Positions 25,600 to 35,599 of a stretch of 64,000 nt of DNA are shown here, one piece after another. Position 1 is the stretch's first letter; each line of letters opens with the position of its first letter. The position numbers and the translations under genes were made by a program. The notes under the pieces were generated by a model. The model saw nothing but the letters and a program-made list of their open reading frames with translations. It was not told where the DNA came from and searched no databases. The DNA comes from Paludibacteraceae bacterium (lineage in GTDB: Bacteria; Bacteroidota; Bacteroidia; Bacteroidales; Paludibacteraceae), in assembly GCA_017391525.1 (NCBI GenBank), contig JAFOYE010000020.1, forward strand, positions 1-64,000, read 5' to 3'.

Positions 25600-27090
25600 T
25601 TACAAGATATCTAAAAGTTGTTCAATATGTGTAGAACGTGACCCCTTGAGCAAAATATGCTTGTCCGTCAGAGGATGTTCCTCTAGATACGCATGGAGTT
25701 GATCTACTGTATCAAAGATAGGATATGGCGAAGTAGTCAAGCGATATTCCTCGCCCACAAGGAAGACAAGATCAGCTTTTCGCTCGGCAAGCATGTTGAC
25801 TACGTTCTGATGTTCAAGATGAGTATACTCGCCCAATTCACGCATCGCACCCAAAATAAACGTATCACCCTTGAAGACACTAATAGCCGCCTGCATAGAG
25901 GTAGGATTGGCATTATACGCGTCCACAATCAAGCGGTTGCGCTCAGTGGTCATAGCCTGTGAGCGATTGTTAGTAGGCACATATTGGCGTATAGCCGCGA
26001 GGCCCTGCTCACGATCTACACCGAAATACTCACCTACGCAAAGCGCAGCGGAGATATTTTCGGCGTTATAGGCGCCGACCAGACGGGTACCGTCTGGCAT
26101 TACACCGGTGGTGTAAGCGACGAAGTCGCTGTTCAGTGGTTCAGAAGGTTCAGACGCTTTGCTGTTCAGAGGTTCAGAAAGTTCAGACGCTGCGCGGTTC
26201 AGAGGTTCAGAAAGTTCAGACGCTGCGCGGTTCAGAGGTTCAGATGTACTCCTAAACTCCTGAACTCCTAAACTCCTAAACTCCCGAGCTGCATTGCTAT
26301 GCATTGCAGCGAGATAGGGGTTATCCGTATTGCGGAAGATAGTGCCTTGGTGCGCTACGAGATAGTCATAGAGCTCTTGTTTGGTGCGTTGAACGCCCTC
26401 GAAAGAGCCAAAGCCCTCTAGGTGTGCACGACCCACATTGGTAATCAACCCATAATTAGGCTCAGCAATATCTACCAACTCCTTGATGTCACCTGGATGA
26501 GATGCACCCATCTCAACAATAGCCAACTCATGCGCAGTAGTAAGCGAGAGAAGCGTCAATGGCACACCAATCTGGTTATTGAGATTACCTTGAGTATAGT
26601 GGAGATTGTATTTCGTAGAGAGTACAGTAGCCAACAATTCCTTGGTAGTGGTCTTGCCATTGGTACCCGTAACGCCTATAATAGGCAAACCCAAATGACG
26701 ACGCCAAGCACGTGCGAGGTCTTGCAGAGCAAGGAGGGTGTCCTCGACGAGGAGGAGTTGAGAGGGGAGAGTTCTTATCTCGCCTTTGCTCGAACGATCA
26801 CTCGCAGAGCTCGTGTACGAGTGTTGAGAGTTGAAAGTTCTTATCTCGCCTTTGCTCGAACGATCACTCGCAGAGCTCGTGTACGAAAGTTGAGGGTTGA
26901 GAGTGCTGAATACTTCGGGGTCGTCGATAACAACGAGAGAAGCGCCTTGTTCGAGGGCTTGCTGGGCAAACTTGTTGCCATCAAAATTGGCTCCATGCAA
27001 CGCAAAGAACACACAACCTGCTGGCAGGTTGCGTGTGTCTGTACTGACGAGTAGAGACTCCTTATTTTGTATCAGAAATTCCCAATTCAT
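25600..27090 (-). CDS. murF: UDP-N-acetylmuramoyl-tripeptide--D-Ala-D-Ala ligase with two in-frame repeat insertions
   Basis: Adds D-Ala-D-Ala to the UDP-MurNAc-tripeptide in the last cytoplasmic step of peptidoglycan precursor synthesis. ATP loop GVTGTNGKTTT (about 139-149), Mg/substrate residues in VEMGASHPGDI and LITNVGRAHLEGFGS, and C-terminal VDAYNANPTSM. At 496 aa it is about 60 longer than usual. The surplus is two insertions: residues about 69-107 (two 22-residue copies of SYTSSASDRSSKGEIRT) and about 268-325 (11-residue SEPLNRAASEL repeats). Both are made of the intergenic palindromic repeats of this genome. Catalytic motifs are intact, so the enzyme should work. Confidence 0.95.
   Translation of the reverse strand: MNWEFLIQNKESLLVSTDTRNLPAGCVFFALHGANFDGNKFAQQALEQGASLVVIDDPEVFSTLNPQLSYTSSASDRSSKGEIRTFNSQHSYTSSASDRSSKGEIRTLPSQLLLVEDTLLALQDLARAWRRHLGLPIIGVTGTNGKTTTKELLATVLSTKYNLHYTQGNLNNQIGVPLTLLSLTTAHELAIVEMGASHPGDIKELVDIAEPNYGLITNVGRAHLEGFGSFEGVQRTKQELYDYLVAHQGTIFRNTDNPYLAAMHSNAAREFRSLGVQEFRSTSEPLNRAASELSEPLNRAASELSEPLNSKASEPSEPLNSDFVAYTTGVMPDGTRLVGAYNAENISAALCVGEYFGVDREQGLAAIRQYVPTNNRSQAMTTERNRLIVDAYNANPTSMQAAISVFKGDTFILGAMRELGEYTHLEHQNVVNMLAERKADLVFLVGEEYRLTTSPYPIFDTVDQLHAYLEEHPLTDKHILLKGSRSTHIEQLLDIL
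26117..26283. repeat. palindromic repeat array inside murF (central domain)
   Basis: Plus-strand 33-bp units (gcgcggttcagaggttcaga and on) twice perfectly plus diverged copies, bounded by gcgacgaagtcgc and by tandem CTCCTAAACTCCTGAAC. 33 bp equals 11 codons. Same GTTCAG linker type as at 37862-37906 and 44571-44617. Confidence 0.85.
26771..26905. repeat. 66-bp tandem repeat inside murF (N-terminal domain)
   Basis: A 50-bp block (26771-26820 and 26837-26886, identical) recurs with a 66-bp period, linked by TTGAGAGTTGAAA. It contains ttatctcgcc, tcgaacgat and gcagagctc, also found in non-coding DNA at 27250-27275 and 49717-49745. 66 bp is 22 codons. Confidence 0.85.
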
Positions 27091-27111
27091 ATGGTGGCAC
27101 CAAAGGTGCAG

Positions 27112-27385
27112 TTCTAACGGTTCTAAAGTTCTAAGCGCTCGCAGAGCGAGCTGTTCTAACGGTTTTAACGGTTCTAAAGTTCCAACGGTTCTAAAGTTCC
27201 AACAGTTCTAAAGTTCTAAGCGCTCGCAGAGCGAGCTGTTCTAAAGTTCTTATCTCGCCTAAAGGCTCGAACGATTAATTTGCAAGCAAATTTTACTAAC
27301 GGTTCCAAATTAGAACAGCGACAAAGTCGCGATTAGAACAACAGCTATGCTGTGATTAGAACACTTTTAACATCGCCTTTGGCGA
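27112..27385. repeat. large palindromic repeat array between MFS gene and murF
   Basis: GTTCTAAA/GTTCTAACG linkers with cores gctcgcagagcgagc (twice), ttatctcgcc/ggctcgaacgat, aatttgcaagcaaatt, gcgacaaagtcgc, cagctatgctg and atcgcctttggcgat. The last core directly follows the MFS stop codon on the minus strand. 27296-27376 is an 81-bp copy of 29075-29155. Confidence 0.8.
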
Positions 27386-28762
27386 TTACTTTTTGTTTGG
27401 AAGTTCGAGGCCGTAGTCTTTCTTCTTATCTTCGACCTTAAGTGCAAGACTTAAGAAGAATGCCAAGACACCAAATGATGCAAAAACAATCATAGGTACA
27501 AGGTATCCATCGGTAGCAACACGTAACTTACCAATCAACAATGGTACGAGGAACAAACCTATATTTTGTACCCAGAAAATAAGACAGTATGCTGATCCGA
27601 GAACCTTCTCATCAATGATCTTAGGCACAGAAGGCCACATAGATGCTGGAACGAGTGCAAAACTAACACCTAACACAAGAATGGTGCAAAGTGCAAGAGT
27701 TTTACTTGGGTAAATAGGCAAAACAAATGCAAAAACACAGTGACATACAATCATGATCAGCGCACCGATCATCATCATAGACGCTCCCTTACCCTTGTAG
27801 TCGATGAACATACCCAAGAATGGAGTCAAAACCATCGCCAAGATTGGGAACCACTTGAACAAACCAGACGCCTCACCATTAGAGATATTGAGTGTCTCCT
27901 CGAGGAAGTTGGTAGCAAAACGTTGGAATGGGAAGATAGCTGAATAGTAAAGCACACAAAGGAGTGCGATAATCCAGAACATCTTGCTGCGGAAAATCTT
28001 ACCTAGATCAGATATGTGGAACTCATCCTCAGGATCTTTCATATCGGTACTCTCGCCAATAGCTACAAGTTGTTTATCAAAACGAGCATCCATCACAGAG
28101 AACACGAGGAAATTGAGGAAACCAATCACCAGCAAGAGTGCAGCAAAAAGCAATGGAGCTACGATAGTGTGACCACTAGCAGCAAAATGCTGGCTGATCA
28201 TAGGAGAGAAGGCCATAGCAGCAAACACACCCAAGCGAGCAATAGCCATCTCAAGACCCATAGCAAGTGCCATCTCTTTGCCCTTGAACCATTTAGCTAG
28301 AATCTTACTAACGGTGGTACCTGCCATCTCACAACCGCAACCAAAGATCATAAAACCAAAAGCAGCCATTTTAGCAGAACCTGGCATAGATGGCCACCAA
28401 GAATTGAGCCACTCAATACTATTGGCATCGAACCAATCAGAAACAGCCACATACTTAACACCGGCACCAATAACCATCAGACTGGCAGAAAGAATACCTG
28501 TGAAACGAACACCCATCTTATCTAGGATGACACCTGCAAAAATGAGGAATCCGAACACACAAAGTATATATTCAGATGCGGCATAGGTTCCAAAGACACC
28601 TTGGTCCCAACCTAAATGAGGATTTGATTCCAATATTGAAGCTAAAGGTGATAGTATATCGACGAACATATACGCAAAGAACATCATCGATGCCACGAGC
28701 ACGAGGACCGTCCAACGCGCAAAAGCAGAGTCGCGGAGAGTAGATTGAAGCTTTTGTACCAT
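27386..28762 (-). CDS. MFS transporter
   Basis: 458 aa with about 12 predicted membrane helices and an N-terminal MFS loop (GVILDKMGVRFTG, about residues 78-90). Belongs to a conserved Bacteroidota branch related to oxalate/formate and nitrate-type porters, but the substrate is not evident. The TAA stop is the start of a palindromic repeat (TAATCGCCAAAGGCGAT). A 41-aa gene lies just upstream on the same strand. Confidence 0.88.
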   Translation of the reverse strand: MVQKLQSTLRDSAFARWTVLVLVASMMFFAYMFVDILSPLASILESNPHLGWDQGVFGTYAASEYILCVFGFLIFAGVILDKMGVRFTGILSASLMVIGAGVKYVAVSDWFDANSIEWLNSWWPSMPGSAKMAAFGFMIFGCGCEMAGTTVSKILAKWFKGKEMALAMGLEMAIARLGVFAAMAFSPMISQHFAASGHTIVAPLLFAALLLVIGFLNFLVFSVMDARFDKQLVAIGESTDMKDPEDEFHISDLGKIFRSKMFWIIALLCVLYYSAIFPFQRFATNFLEETLNISNGEASGLFKWFPILAMVLTPFLGMFIDYKGKGASMMMIGALIMIVCHCVFAFVLPIYPSKTLALCTILVLGVSFALVPASMWPSVPKIIDEKVLGSAYCLIFWVQNIGLFLVPLLIGKLRVATDGYLVPMIVFASFGVLAFFLSLALKVEDKKKDYGLELPNKK

Positions 28763-28850
28763 AAAGAGTTTTAAGGGGTTTAAGGGGTTTAAAAGTTTTA
28801 AGGCACTACTAGTTGGACTAGTTGAACTAGGAGAACTAGTAAAGTGCTAG
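28763..28850. repeat. GTTTAAGG and ACTAGT tandem repeats
   Basis: Tandem GTTTTAAGGG units (28768-28800) then ACTAGTTGG-type units (28806-28850), filling the gap between the MFS start and the 41-aa gene's stop. Confidence 0.6.
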
Positions 28851-28851
28851 T

Positions 28852-28977
28852 TTACAGCGCTTCGTCCTCTGGTTTGGGAGTCAGAGGACGAGCTTGTATT
28901 TTTTTCTTTTTCTTGAGCCAAGCTGCCTTACGGCGCTCATACTCATCATAACGGGATTCTAAATATCCGTCAGCCAT
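28852..28977 (-). CDS. conserved small basic protein (41 aa)
   Basis: ATG at 28977 opens a 41-codon frame: MADGYLESRYDEYERRKAAW, then a run of five Lys and a C-terminus PKPEDEAL, TAA at 28852-28854. The charged helical N-terminus and Lys-rich middle look like a real small protein, and similar short proteins occur in other Bacteroidota, from memory. It lies between ompH and the MFS gene on the same strand. Function unknown. Confidence 0.65.
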   Translation of the reverse strand: MADGYLESRYDEYERRKAAWLKKKKKIQARPLTPKPEDEAL

Positions 28978-28984
28978 GCTTAAA

Positions 28985-29160
28985 ATCTTGGATTTTAAGG
29001 GTTGAAGCGCACCGGAGGTGCTGTTCTAAAAGTTCTAAGCGCACCGGAGGTGCTGGTCTAAAGGTTCTAAAGTTCTAACGGTTCCAAATTAGAACAGCGA
29101 CCAAGTCGCGATTAGAACAACAGCTATGCTGTGATTAGAACACTTTTAACATCGCAGATG
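28985..29160. repeat. palindromic repeat array after ompH
   Basis: Two copies of gcgcaccggaggtgctg with GTTCTAA linkers, then an 81-bp block (29075-29155) that matches 27296-27376 with one mismatch (cores gcgaccaagtcgc and cagctatgctg). Confidence 0.8.
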
Positions 29161-29162
29161 TA

Positions 29163-29672
29163 TTACTTAATACCCAATTCAGCCTTAACAGCAGCTGTCA
29201 AGTTAAGGGCATCAGGGGAAGCATAAAGCATAGCAGCGCTGTCCATCACATATGCACAGTTCTTAGCAGTAGCGACCTTCTTGATAGCATCCAAGAGACG
29301 TTGTTGAACAGGCAACATGAGTTCAGCTTGCTTAGCTTGCAATTCTTGTTGAACAGTTTGGTAGAATTGTTGGATACGTTGCTCCATTTCAGCAAGCTCT
29401 TGTTGACGATATTGTTTGATACCATCGGTCATGGTAGCTTGTTGTTGTTGGAACTCAGTCACTTTCTTATTGAATTCTTCTTGCATGTTAGCTAAATGAT
29501 TCTCATAAGTACCTTGGAGTGTATCTAATTTAAGACTGATTTCTTTGATTTCAGGCATACTAGCCATGATCTCTTGAGAATTGATGTGACCAATTACGCT
29601 AGGAGCAGCGTTCTTTTGTGCAAAAGCAAACATAGGCAAAGCCAATGCAAGCATAAGAATAATTTTTTTCAT
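29163..29672 (-). CDS. OmpH/Skp family periplasmic chaperone (copy 2 in order)
   Basis: Periplasmic chaperone that holds unfolded outer-membrane proteins before BamA inserts them. 169 aa, signal peptide (1-18), Gln/Glu-rich coiled-coil arms (about 45-115) and the family C-terminal KNCAYVMDSAAMLYASP segment. Downstream of the other ompH and bamA, as in many Bacteroidales. Confidence 0.92.
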   Translation of the reverse strand: MKKIILMLALALPMFAFAQKNAAPSVIGHINSQEIMASMPEIKEISLKLDTLQGTYENHLANMQEEFNKKVTEFQQQQATMTDGIKQYRQQELAEMEQRIQQFYQTVQQELQAKQAELMLPVQQRLLDAIKKVATAKNCAYVMDSAAMLYASPDALNLTAAVKAELGIK

Positions 29673-29700
29673 TTCGTTTTATTGTTTTTTTTAGTTATTA

Positions 29701-29746
29701 ATTCTAGGGGGGCTAGTAGGACTAGTAGGGCTAGTGGTACTAGGGG
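29701..29746. repeat. GGACTAGTAG tandem repeats between the ompH genes
   Basis: About four units of GGACTAGTA/GGGCTAGTG preceded by a run of six G; begins right after the stop codon of the upstream ompH gene. Confidence 0.6.
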
Positions 29747-30265
29747 TTATTTAGCTCCGAGTTTTTGGAGGACCTGATCTGAGATATCCAGTTTACCAGA
29801 CATATAGATGAGACTAGGCTCAGACGAGCGGTCCTTAACCACATCGTATCCCTTCTCGTTGGCTATATCTTGAATAGCATTGTATATCTCATCTTGGATA
29901 GGTTTGAGTAGTGCTTCGCGTTTCTTATACCACTCTCCATCTTGTCCAAAATATTTGCGTTTGAGTTCTAGCACCTCTTGCTCTTTGGCTAGGATCTCCT
30001 CCTCGCGGCGTTGTTGCATATCCTCAGAAAGGAAGATCTGCTCCGTTTGGTAGTTTGCTGTCAACACCTTCACCTCGTTCTGAGCCGCATCGATATCCTT
30101 TTGCCAACGCTTAGAAATCATGTTGAGTTGCTCGTTGGCAGTCTCATATTGTGGTAGATTCTTGAGGATATACTGCATATCCACGTAGGCCACAGAAAAC
30201 TTCTGAGCGTTAATTGGCAGGAATGCGGTCAAAGACAATATTGCTATCAACAAATATTTTTTCAT
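29747..30265 (-). CDS. OmpH/Skp family periplasmic chaperone (copy 1 in order)
   Basis: 172 aa with signal peptide (1-20), KFSVAYVDMQYILKNLPQY at the mature N-terminus, a long coiled coil, and EKGYDVVKDRSSEPSLIYMS near the end, typical of Skp. Lies between bamA and the second ompH gene on one strand. The two copies are diverged and may serve different clients. Confidence 0.92.
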   Translation of the reverse strand: MKKYLLIAILSLTAFLPINAQKFSVAYVDMQYILKNLPQYETANEQLNMISKRWQKDIDAAQNEVKVLTANYQTEQIFLSEDMQQRREEEILAKEQEVLELKRKYFGQDGEWYKKREALLKPIQDEIYNAIQDIANEKGYDVVKDRSSEPSLIYMSGKLDISDQVLQKLGAK

Positions 30266-30369
30266 GTGTTTTAAAAGTTTTAAAAGTTTTAAAAGTTTCA
30301 GGGTTTCAATGTTTCAAGGCTGAAACAGCACCAAAGGTGCGTGAAACTCTTTAACATCGCCAATGGCGA
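30266..30369. repeat. GTTTTAAAA and GTTTCA tandem repeats after bamA
   Basis: Tandem AGTTTTAAA, then GTTTCA units, a gcaccaaaggtgc palindrome and atcgccaatggcgat next to the bamA stop codon. The TTAACATCGCC segment is shared with the arrays after the MFS and ompH genes. Confidence 0.7.
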
Positions 30370-33024
30370 TTATAGTTCTTGTCCAAGGACGAAGTGGAAC
30401 TGTGAACCACCATACTGCTTAGATCCATTGATAGGATCGAAGCCCCATCCCCAGTCGATACCCATCAAACCAAACATAGGCAAGAACAAACGTACACCGA
30501 CACCAGCTGAACGCTTGAGTTTGAATGGGTTATAATCCTTGATATCTGCGAAACAGTTACCTGCTTCCACGAAGGCAAGTGCCCAAATAGTAGCGTTTTG
30601 TTCAAGTGAGATAGGATAGCGCAACTCCATGGTGAATTTATTGTACACATAACCCATGTTACGTCCTACAGCAGGATCATAAGGAGTGAGCGAACCAGAC
30701 TGATAACCACGCATAGAGACATACTCAGTAGAATAGCTAGAGTAGCTAGACATACCATCACCACCCATATAGAAACTCTCAAATGGTGATTTGGCATTGC
30801 GGTTATAGTGACCTAGATAACCAAACTCAGCACGTGTCATGAGGACCAATTTAGCATCTGGTGTAAGCGGTGTGAAGACCTTACCAGAGAACTTCCACTT
30901 GTGATACTCCAAGAGGTTATACTTCTCAGAAACAGTCATCTGAGCAAACTGCTCGTCGGTTGTACCCTTGATGAGCGAGTATGGAGGAGTGATCTTGAGT
31001 CCCAATGTGAACTGTGAACCACGACGTGTATAAATTGGGTTATCGATACTAGAACGAGACAATTGTAGGTTGAGAGCGAAGTTGTGACTCGTACCATCCG
31101 TAATGATCATATATGGCCAGTCCTTCATCATATAGAGCTGATAACTAAGTTCTCCGTAGAATGAGAAATAGTCATCAGGCCAACTCAAACGCTTACCATA
31201 TCCGATGCTTGCACCGAAAGTACGGAGGTATTTCTCAGGGTCATACTCAGACTCTTGAAGTTGTTGCAAGTAATCGGAATTGCCGTAGTAATTGTAGTTG
31301 TAGTAGTAGTTATTATACAGGTCCTCGTATGCCTGATAATAGCGGTCTGAATAACCAGACTGTGCTGCATAGAAGATGCTTGCGCTGAATGAGTTAGGAC
31401 GTTTACCACCTAGCCAAGGCTCGAGGAAAGAGATAGAGGCAGAAGTATAGTAACGACCATTGGTTCGCGCGTTGATACTAAAAGTCTGTCCCTCACCTTG
31501 TGGCACGATACGATAACTCTTAGGATTGAAGAGGTTCTGGATTGCAAAGTTGGTAAACTTGAGTCCCAACGAACCTACAAGACCCGTAGCACCCCAACCT
31601 AGCGAGAACTCAATCTGGTCGCTAGACTTAGTCTCTAGTTGATAGGTGATATCCACCGTACCATCCTCTGGGTTAGGTTGGATATCTGGAATGAGTTTCT
31701 CTTGGTCGAAGTGACCCATCTGAGCCAACTCGCGGAGAGAACGCATAATATCGGACTGGCTATATAACTGTCCTGGCTTGGTATACAATTCACGACGTAC
31801 TACGTGCTCGTACACGCGCGTGTTACCTACTATATTAACCTCGTTGATGGTAGCAGGCTTACCCTCGTACATACGCATCTCGAAATCGATGGTATCGTTT
31901 TCTACACTTACCTCAACTGGTTGTACACTAAAGAAGAGATAACCTTGGTCGGTATAGAGTTTAGAAACCGCATCATCATCCTCGTTGAGACGTTTGTTGA
32001 GTTCCTTGAGGTTATAGGTATCACCTTTCTTGATACCCAAAATAGCATCGAGGTACTCATATGGATAAACCGTATTACCTACCCAAGTAATATCACCAAT
32101 CACATACTTACCACCCTCATCGATAGTTAGATAAACGTCTACGCGGGTAGAGTCAATAGGCGATTGTACAACACTATCAGAAACAATGATTGCATCGCGA
32201 TAACCAATCTCGTTATATTTCTCAATGATGAGTTTCTTATCGTTCTCAAACTCATCAGCTACGAACTTCTTAGGGCGGAAGAGGTTAATGATGTTGTTAT
32301 CATTGGTCTTCTTCATCGCACGGTTAATTTGTAGGTCCGTCAACGCTTCGTTACCAGAGACAAAGATCTGTCCTACACGAGTTTTCTCGTTCTTGGTAAC
32401 ATTAATGGCCACCTTGACATAACCAGGTTTGTCCACATCATCGTATTGTCTAACAGAAACGGTAGTATGGTAGAAACCTTTCTCCTTGAGATACTTGGAT
32501 ATGATTTTCTTAGCACGATCCGCCAAGTCCGGTGTCATCTGTCCACCTTTTTGTATACCCACTTTGATTTGAAGATCCTCTTGTTCGGTTTTGCGTAGAC
32601 CGGTATAAACAATATCCGAAACACGTGGACGTTGTTTGAGTGCAATCTCTAGCCAAATCTTATCACCTTCTATCTTGGTTGCTTTGAACTTGATATCAGA
32701 GAAGAGTCCTTGTTTCCAGAAGCGTTTGAGCGACTTAGTAATTTGATCGCCAGGTACCTCAATCTTATCTCCAACAGCTAGTCCAGAGAATCCAATGAGC
32801 ACAAAATCTTCGTAGCTATCAGCTCCAGTGACTTTGATATCCGCTATCTCGTAAGTTTTAGGTTGGAGCGTATATTCAATAACAGGCAACGGTTCTGCAG
32901 GTTGAACCGTATCTATAGAAACGCCAGAAGTTGTATCTACAAGAGACACAACATCATTCTCCACTTGCGCGAGCATAGGCAAAGCAAGTAGAAGGGCTAA
33001 TATTGTCGTTTTAAATTTGTTCAC
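30370..33024 (-). CDS. bamA: outer-membrane protein assembly factor BamA
   Basis: Omp85 protein that folds beta-barrel proteins into the outer membrane. I favour the GTG at 33024 because it puts the signal peptide ([18 protein letters not shown]) at the N-terminus; a GTG at 33048 adds eight residues. About 884 aa: signal peptide, about five POTRA domains (40-420), then a 16-strand barrel with the VRGF-like lid segment [12 protein letters not shown] (about 780). Overlaps the end of uppS by 14 bp. Same order as the Porphyromonas gingivalis porG-uppS-bamA-ompH cluster. Confidence 0.96.
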   Translation of the reverse strand: MNKFKTTILALLLALPMLAQVENDVVSLVDTTSGVSIDTVQPAEPLPVIEYTLQPKTYEIADIKVTGADSYEDFVLIGFSGLAVGDKIEVPGDQITKSLKRFWKQGLFSDIKFKATKIEGDKIWLEIALKQRPRVSDIVYTGLRKTEQEDLQIKVGIQKGGQMTPDLADRAKKIISKYLKEKGFYHTTVSVRQYDDVDKPGYVKVAINVTKNEKTRVGQIFVSGNEALTDLQINRAMKKTNDNNIINLFRPKKFVADEFENDKKLIIEKYNEIGYRDAIIVSDSVVQSPIDSTRVDVYLTIDEGGKYVIGDITWVGNTVYPYEYLDAILGIKKGDTYNLKELNKRLNEDDDAVSKLYTDQGYLFFSVQPVEVSVENDTIDFEMRMYEGKPATINEVNIVGNTRVYEHVVRRELYTKPGQLYSQSDIMRSLRELAQMGHFDQEKLIPDIQPNPEDGTVDITYQLETKSSDQIEFSLGWGATGLVGSLGLKFTNFAIQNLFNPKSYRIVPQGEGQTFSINARTNGRYYTSASISFLEPWLGGKRPNSFSASIFYAAQSGYSDRYYQAYEDLYNNYYYNYNYYGNSDYLQQLQESEYDPEKYLRTFGASIGYGKRLSWPDDYFSFYGELSYQLYMMKDWPYMIITDGTSHNFALNLQLSRSSIDNPIYTRRGSQFTLGLKITPPYSLIKGTTDEQFAQMTVSEKYNLLEYHKWKFSGKVFTPLTPDAKLVLMTRAEFGYLGHYNRNAKSPFESFYMGGDGMSSYSSYSTEYVSMRGYQSGSLTPYDPAVGRNMGYVYNKFTMELRYPISLEQNATIWALAFVEAGNCFADIKDYNPFKLKRSAGVGVRLFLPMFGLMGIDWGWGFDPINGSKQYGGSQFHFVLGQEL

Positions 33025-33748
33025 TGGTTTTTCCAAATCTTCTTTCACGATGTTGATAATCCACTATCGCATGGTAAAACTCTTCGTTGGTAAATTCTGG
33101 CCACAAACAATTGGTAAAATACAATTCGGAGTAAGCCAATTGCCAAAGCAAGAAATTACTAATACGCAACTCGCCACTCGTGCGGATAAGCAAATCAGGA
33201 TCAGGCATCTGTGCTGTGGTCATATAGTTGGATAGCACCTCTTCGTTGATATCTTCGAGGAGCAACTCTCCATCTTTTACTGCTGATGCGATACGTTTAG
33301 TGGCCTCAATGATCTCCCATCTCGCACTATAGCTAAGTGCGATAACAAGAGTAAGGCCGGTATTTTGACTAGTCTGCTCGATACATTCAAGGAACTTATT
33401 GCGAGTAGCTTGTGGCAAACGACTAAGGTCACCTATAGTCTGCAGACTAACATTATTCTTCATTAGTGTTGGTGTCTCCTTGACAATAGTGTCGACAAGA
33501 AGCACCATGAGTGCATCAACTTCCTCTTTAGGGCGGTTCCAGTTCTCAGTAGAGAACGCATAGAGAGTGAGGTACTCCACTCCTAGTTCAGCCGCAGCCT
33601 CTGTGATGCGATGTACCGTTTCTACCCCCTGACGATGGCCAAACATACGTGCCATACCTTGGCGCTTGGCCCAACGTCCGTTGCCATCCATAATGATAGC
33701 AATATGACGAGGAATACGATCTTGTATGATTTGTTCTTTAAAACTCAT
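33011..33748 (-). CDS. uppS: isoprenyl (undecaprenyl) diphosphate synthase
   Basis: Makes the C55 lipid carrier for peptidoglycan and O-antigen. ATG at 33748 (245 aa) is preferred; an ATG at 33772 would overlap porG. Diagnostic motifs: [17 protein letters not shown] (catalytic Asp21), FSTENWNRP, and [15 protein letters not shown] with ELYF. Sits between the porG-like gene and bamA, overlapping the latter. Confidence 0.96.
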   Translation of the reverse strand: MSFKEQIIQDRIPRHIAIIMDGNGRWAKRQGMARMFGHRQGVETVHRITEAAAELGVEYLTLYAFSTENWNRPKEEVDALMVLLVDTIVKETPTLMKNNVSLQTIGDLSRLPQATRNKFLECIEQTSQNTGLTLVIALSYSARWEIIEATKRIASAVKDGELLLEDINEEVLSNYMTTAQMPDPDLLIRTSGELRISNFLLWQLAYSELYFTNCLWPEFTNEEFYHAIVDYQHRERRFGKTSEQI

Positions 33749-33755
33749 AAGTTTA

Positions 33756-34580
33756 TCATCTACAGAGCACACAAATGCCTGGGTCTTTCAAAAACTCAAA
33801 AACAACACCTACGGTTATGGTAGAGGTGACATCGTTATTGAAAATATTAATGCCATTCATACCATGCGCATTATTGAATAGGTCGTAGTCACCATCTTTC
33901 TTATCTCTGGTTCGAGGTACGATCTCACCCTCAAGACCATCACCATTGTAGATGTATAGGTTATGTTGCCACGCTACCTGAAGTTGCCAACGAGGAGCGA
34001 AGCGCCATTTGAAGCCAACACCGACAGGGATAGACAAAGCCACGTCCATTTCCGTGCGTTCCCAAGAAATAGAGTCGTTTGGGTGCAAGACCTTATTTCT
34101 TCCAAGGATAGGATAATCCTGATCAAAAGAAGCATTATCATTGAGGAAAGTGAATCCAAATCCCGCAAAGATGTATGGTGTAAAATTGCGCACTTTGATA
34201 TCGTAAGCATTGAAACCATAGTGGAAGAAATTATACTCACCTGTTATATCAAAATGCCACATAGGTGTTTGATATTTGACATTAGCTGGTACATTCCACT
34301 GGTTACCAACCTCAAATTGGTTCATAACACGTTGACTCTGCGCTTTGAGTTGCACAGCCCAACGGTCATTAATCTTGCAACGAGCCTGAAGACCATAGGT
34401 CTCAGATGTTGACATAAAAGGATGTGGTGCCAACTCACCCATATAGTAAGCAGCACCCACCTGTGCACCGAGCTCAAATCGGTACATTGTATTATTTTCA
34501 GCAAGAACCGATGCAGGTGCCAAAAGCACCCACATCAGTCCTAAACTGATAATTATATGAGAATAAATAGATTTAGTCAC
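33756..34580 (-). CDS. porG: PorG-like outer-membrane protein (DUF6089)
   Basis: 274 aa with a signal peptide (1-27) and an eight-strand barrel pattern (alternating aromatic strands such as [16 protein letters not shown] and [13 protein letters not shown]). Sequence type and position directly before uppS-bamA match PorG (PG0189) of P. gingivalis, an outer-membrane part of the type IX secretion system. Window proteins with T9SS tails fit with the system being present. Ends in GICVLCR, with two Cys near the C-terminus. Confidence 0.75.
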   Translation of the reverse strand: MTKSIYSHIIISLGLMWVLLAPASVLAENNTMYRFELGAQVGAAYYMGELAPHPFMSTSETYGLQARCKINDRWAVQLKAQSQRVMNQFEVGNQWNVPANVKYQTPMWHFDITGEYNFFHYGFNAYDIKVRNFTPYIFAGFGFTFLNDNASFDQDYPILGRNKVLHPNDSISWERTEMDVALSIPVGVGFKWRFAPRWQLQVAWQHNLYIYNGDGLEGEIVPRTRDKKDGDYDLFNNAHGMNGINIFNNDVTSTITVGVVFEFLKDPGICVLCR

Positions 34581-34583
34581 AAA

Positions 34584-35558
34584 TTAGTAGGTGATCAAAC
34601 GATCTTCATACCAACGACCTAAGTTAAAGATAGCAGAAACAGAGAACATACAGTCGTGGTTTGCACCAACGATTTGCTTGTTAAGCTGATCAAAGGTAGG
34701 ACGTCCTTCAAAAGTATTCTTGTGAGCTGGAATGTCAAGATTATGAACCAAAGCATCGATCTTATCTTGAGAGTAAGCACCACCCTCAAGGTTGCTATTC
34801 AAGCCACCAGGTTTGTTACCAGAGAAGTACAATTGGTATTGGAAGGTACCCTTAAGCTGCACATTAGGATTAATACGCCACTTCACACCAACTGCTAGAG
34901 GAACGTATAGTGCACAAGCTGTCTCTGCTGGCTTCCAAGAAAGATTGAGATTCTTGTCATAAACTTGTTGCATACCAACGCGAGGATAGCAGGTGTAGAT
35001 ACAGCCTTTGCTTCCAAAGTTATTCATTGGGCCATCTACTGCATATACCTTACGCAAATGAGACTCTTTGTTGTACACAGTCACACCAAGACCAAAACCT
35101 ATATATGGTACCACCTTTTGAATTGCACCAGAACCAGACTCCTTCATACCGTAAGAGAGGAGGTTGTACTCAGCCATCACATCCATATGCCACATAGCAT
35201 TGTAATAGATGTTACGAGTTTGATAGTCATTATTCAAGTACTCAGCATAGCATACACGTTGACGAGTTGCTTGCGCTTTGAGATGCCAATAAGTATCAAA
35301 ACGATAACCAAAACTAAAACCAAAGGTCTCAATACCTGGCCAACCAAGATCGCTCTTGTGACCAAAACCCAACACATCATACGCTTGAATACGAGACACA
35401 ACACCTGTACCTAATGGGTCCTTTTGGCCTACATAAAAACCAACACCCGCATTAACTCCAAACTCAAAACGGTCGGATTGCACATCCGCCTTTGCCAAAG
35501 TCGCGAACATAGGCAAAGCGAGAGCTAATACTACTAACGAAATTTTAAATCTATTCAT
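34584..35558 (-). CDS. second DUF6089/PorG-like outer-membrane protein
   Basis: 324 aa, signal peptide (1-24), and a barrel resembling the next gene (FEFGVNAGVGFYVGQ, PYIGFGLGVTVYN, PLAVGVKWRINP). A tandem duplicate of the porG-like gene, 3 bp before it, with extra loops. First gene of the six-gene envelope operon, directly behind a strong promoter. Which copy has the T9SS role is not decidable from sequence. Confidence 0.8.
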   Translation of the reverse strand: MNRFKISLVVLALALPMFATLAKADVQSDRFEFGVNAGVGFYVGQKDPLGTGVVSRIQAYDVLGFGHKSDLGWPGIETFGFSFGYRFDTYWHLKAQATRQRVCYAEYLNNDYQTRNIYYNAMWHMDVMAEYNLLSYGMKESGSGAIQKVVPYIGFGLGVTVYNKESHLRKVYAVDGPMNNFGSKGCIYTCYPRVGMQQVYDKNLNLSWKPAETACALYVPLAVGVKWRINPNVQLKGTFQYQLYFSGNKPGGLNSNLEGGAYSQDKIDALVHNLDIPAHKNTFEGRPTFDQLNKQIVGANHDCMFSVSAIFNLGRWYEDRLITY

Positions 35559-35599
35559 GTTTTTGTATCTTAAGATAGTTATTTACAATAATCAGCGCG

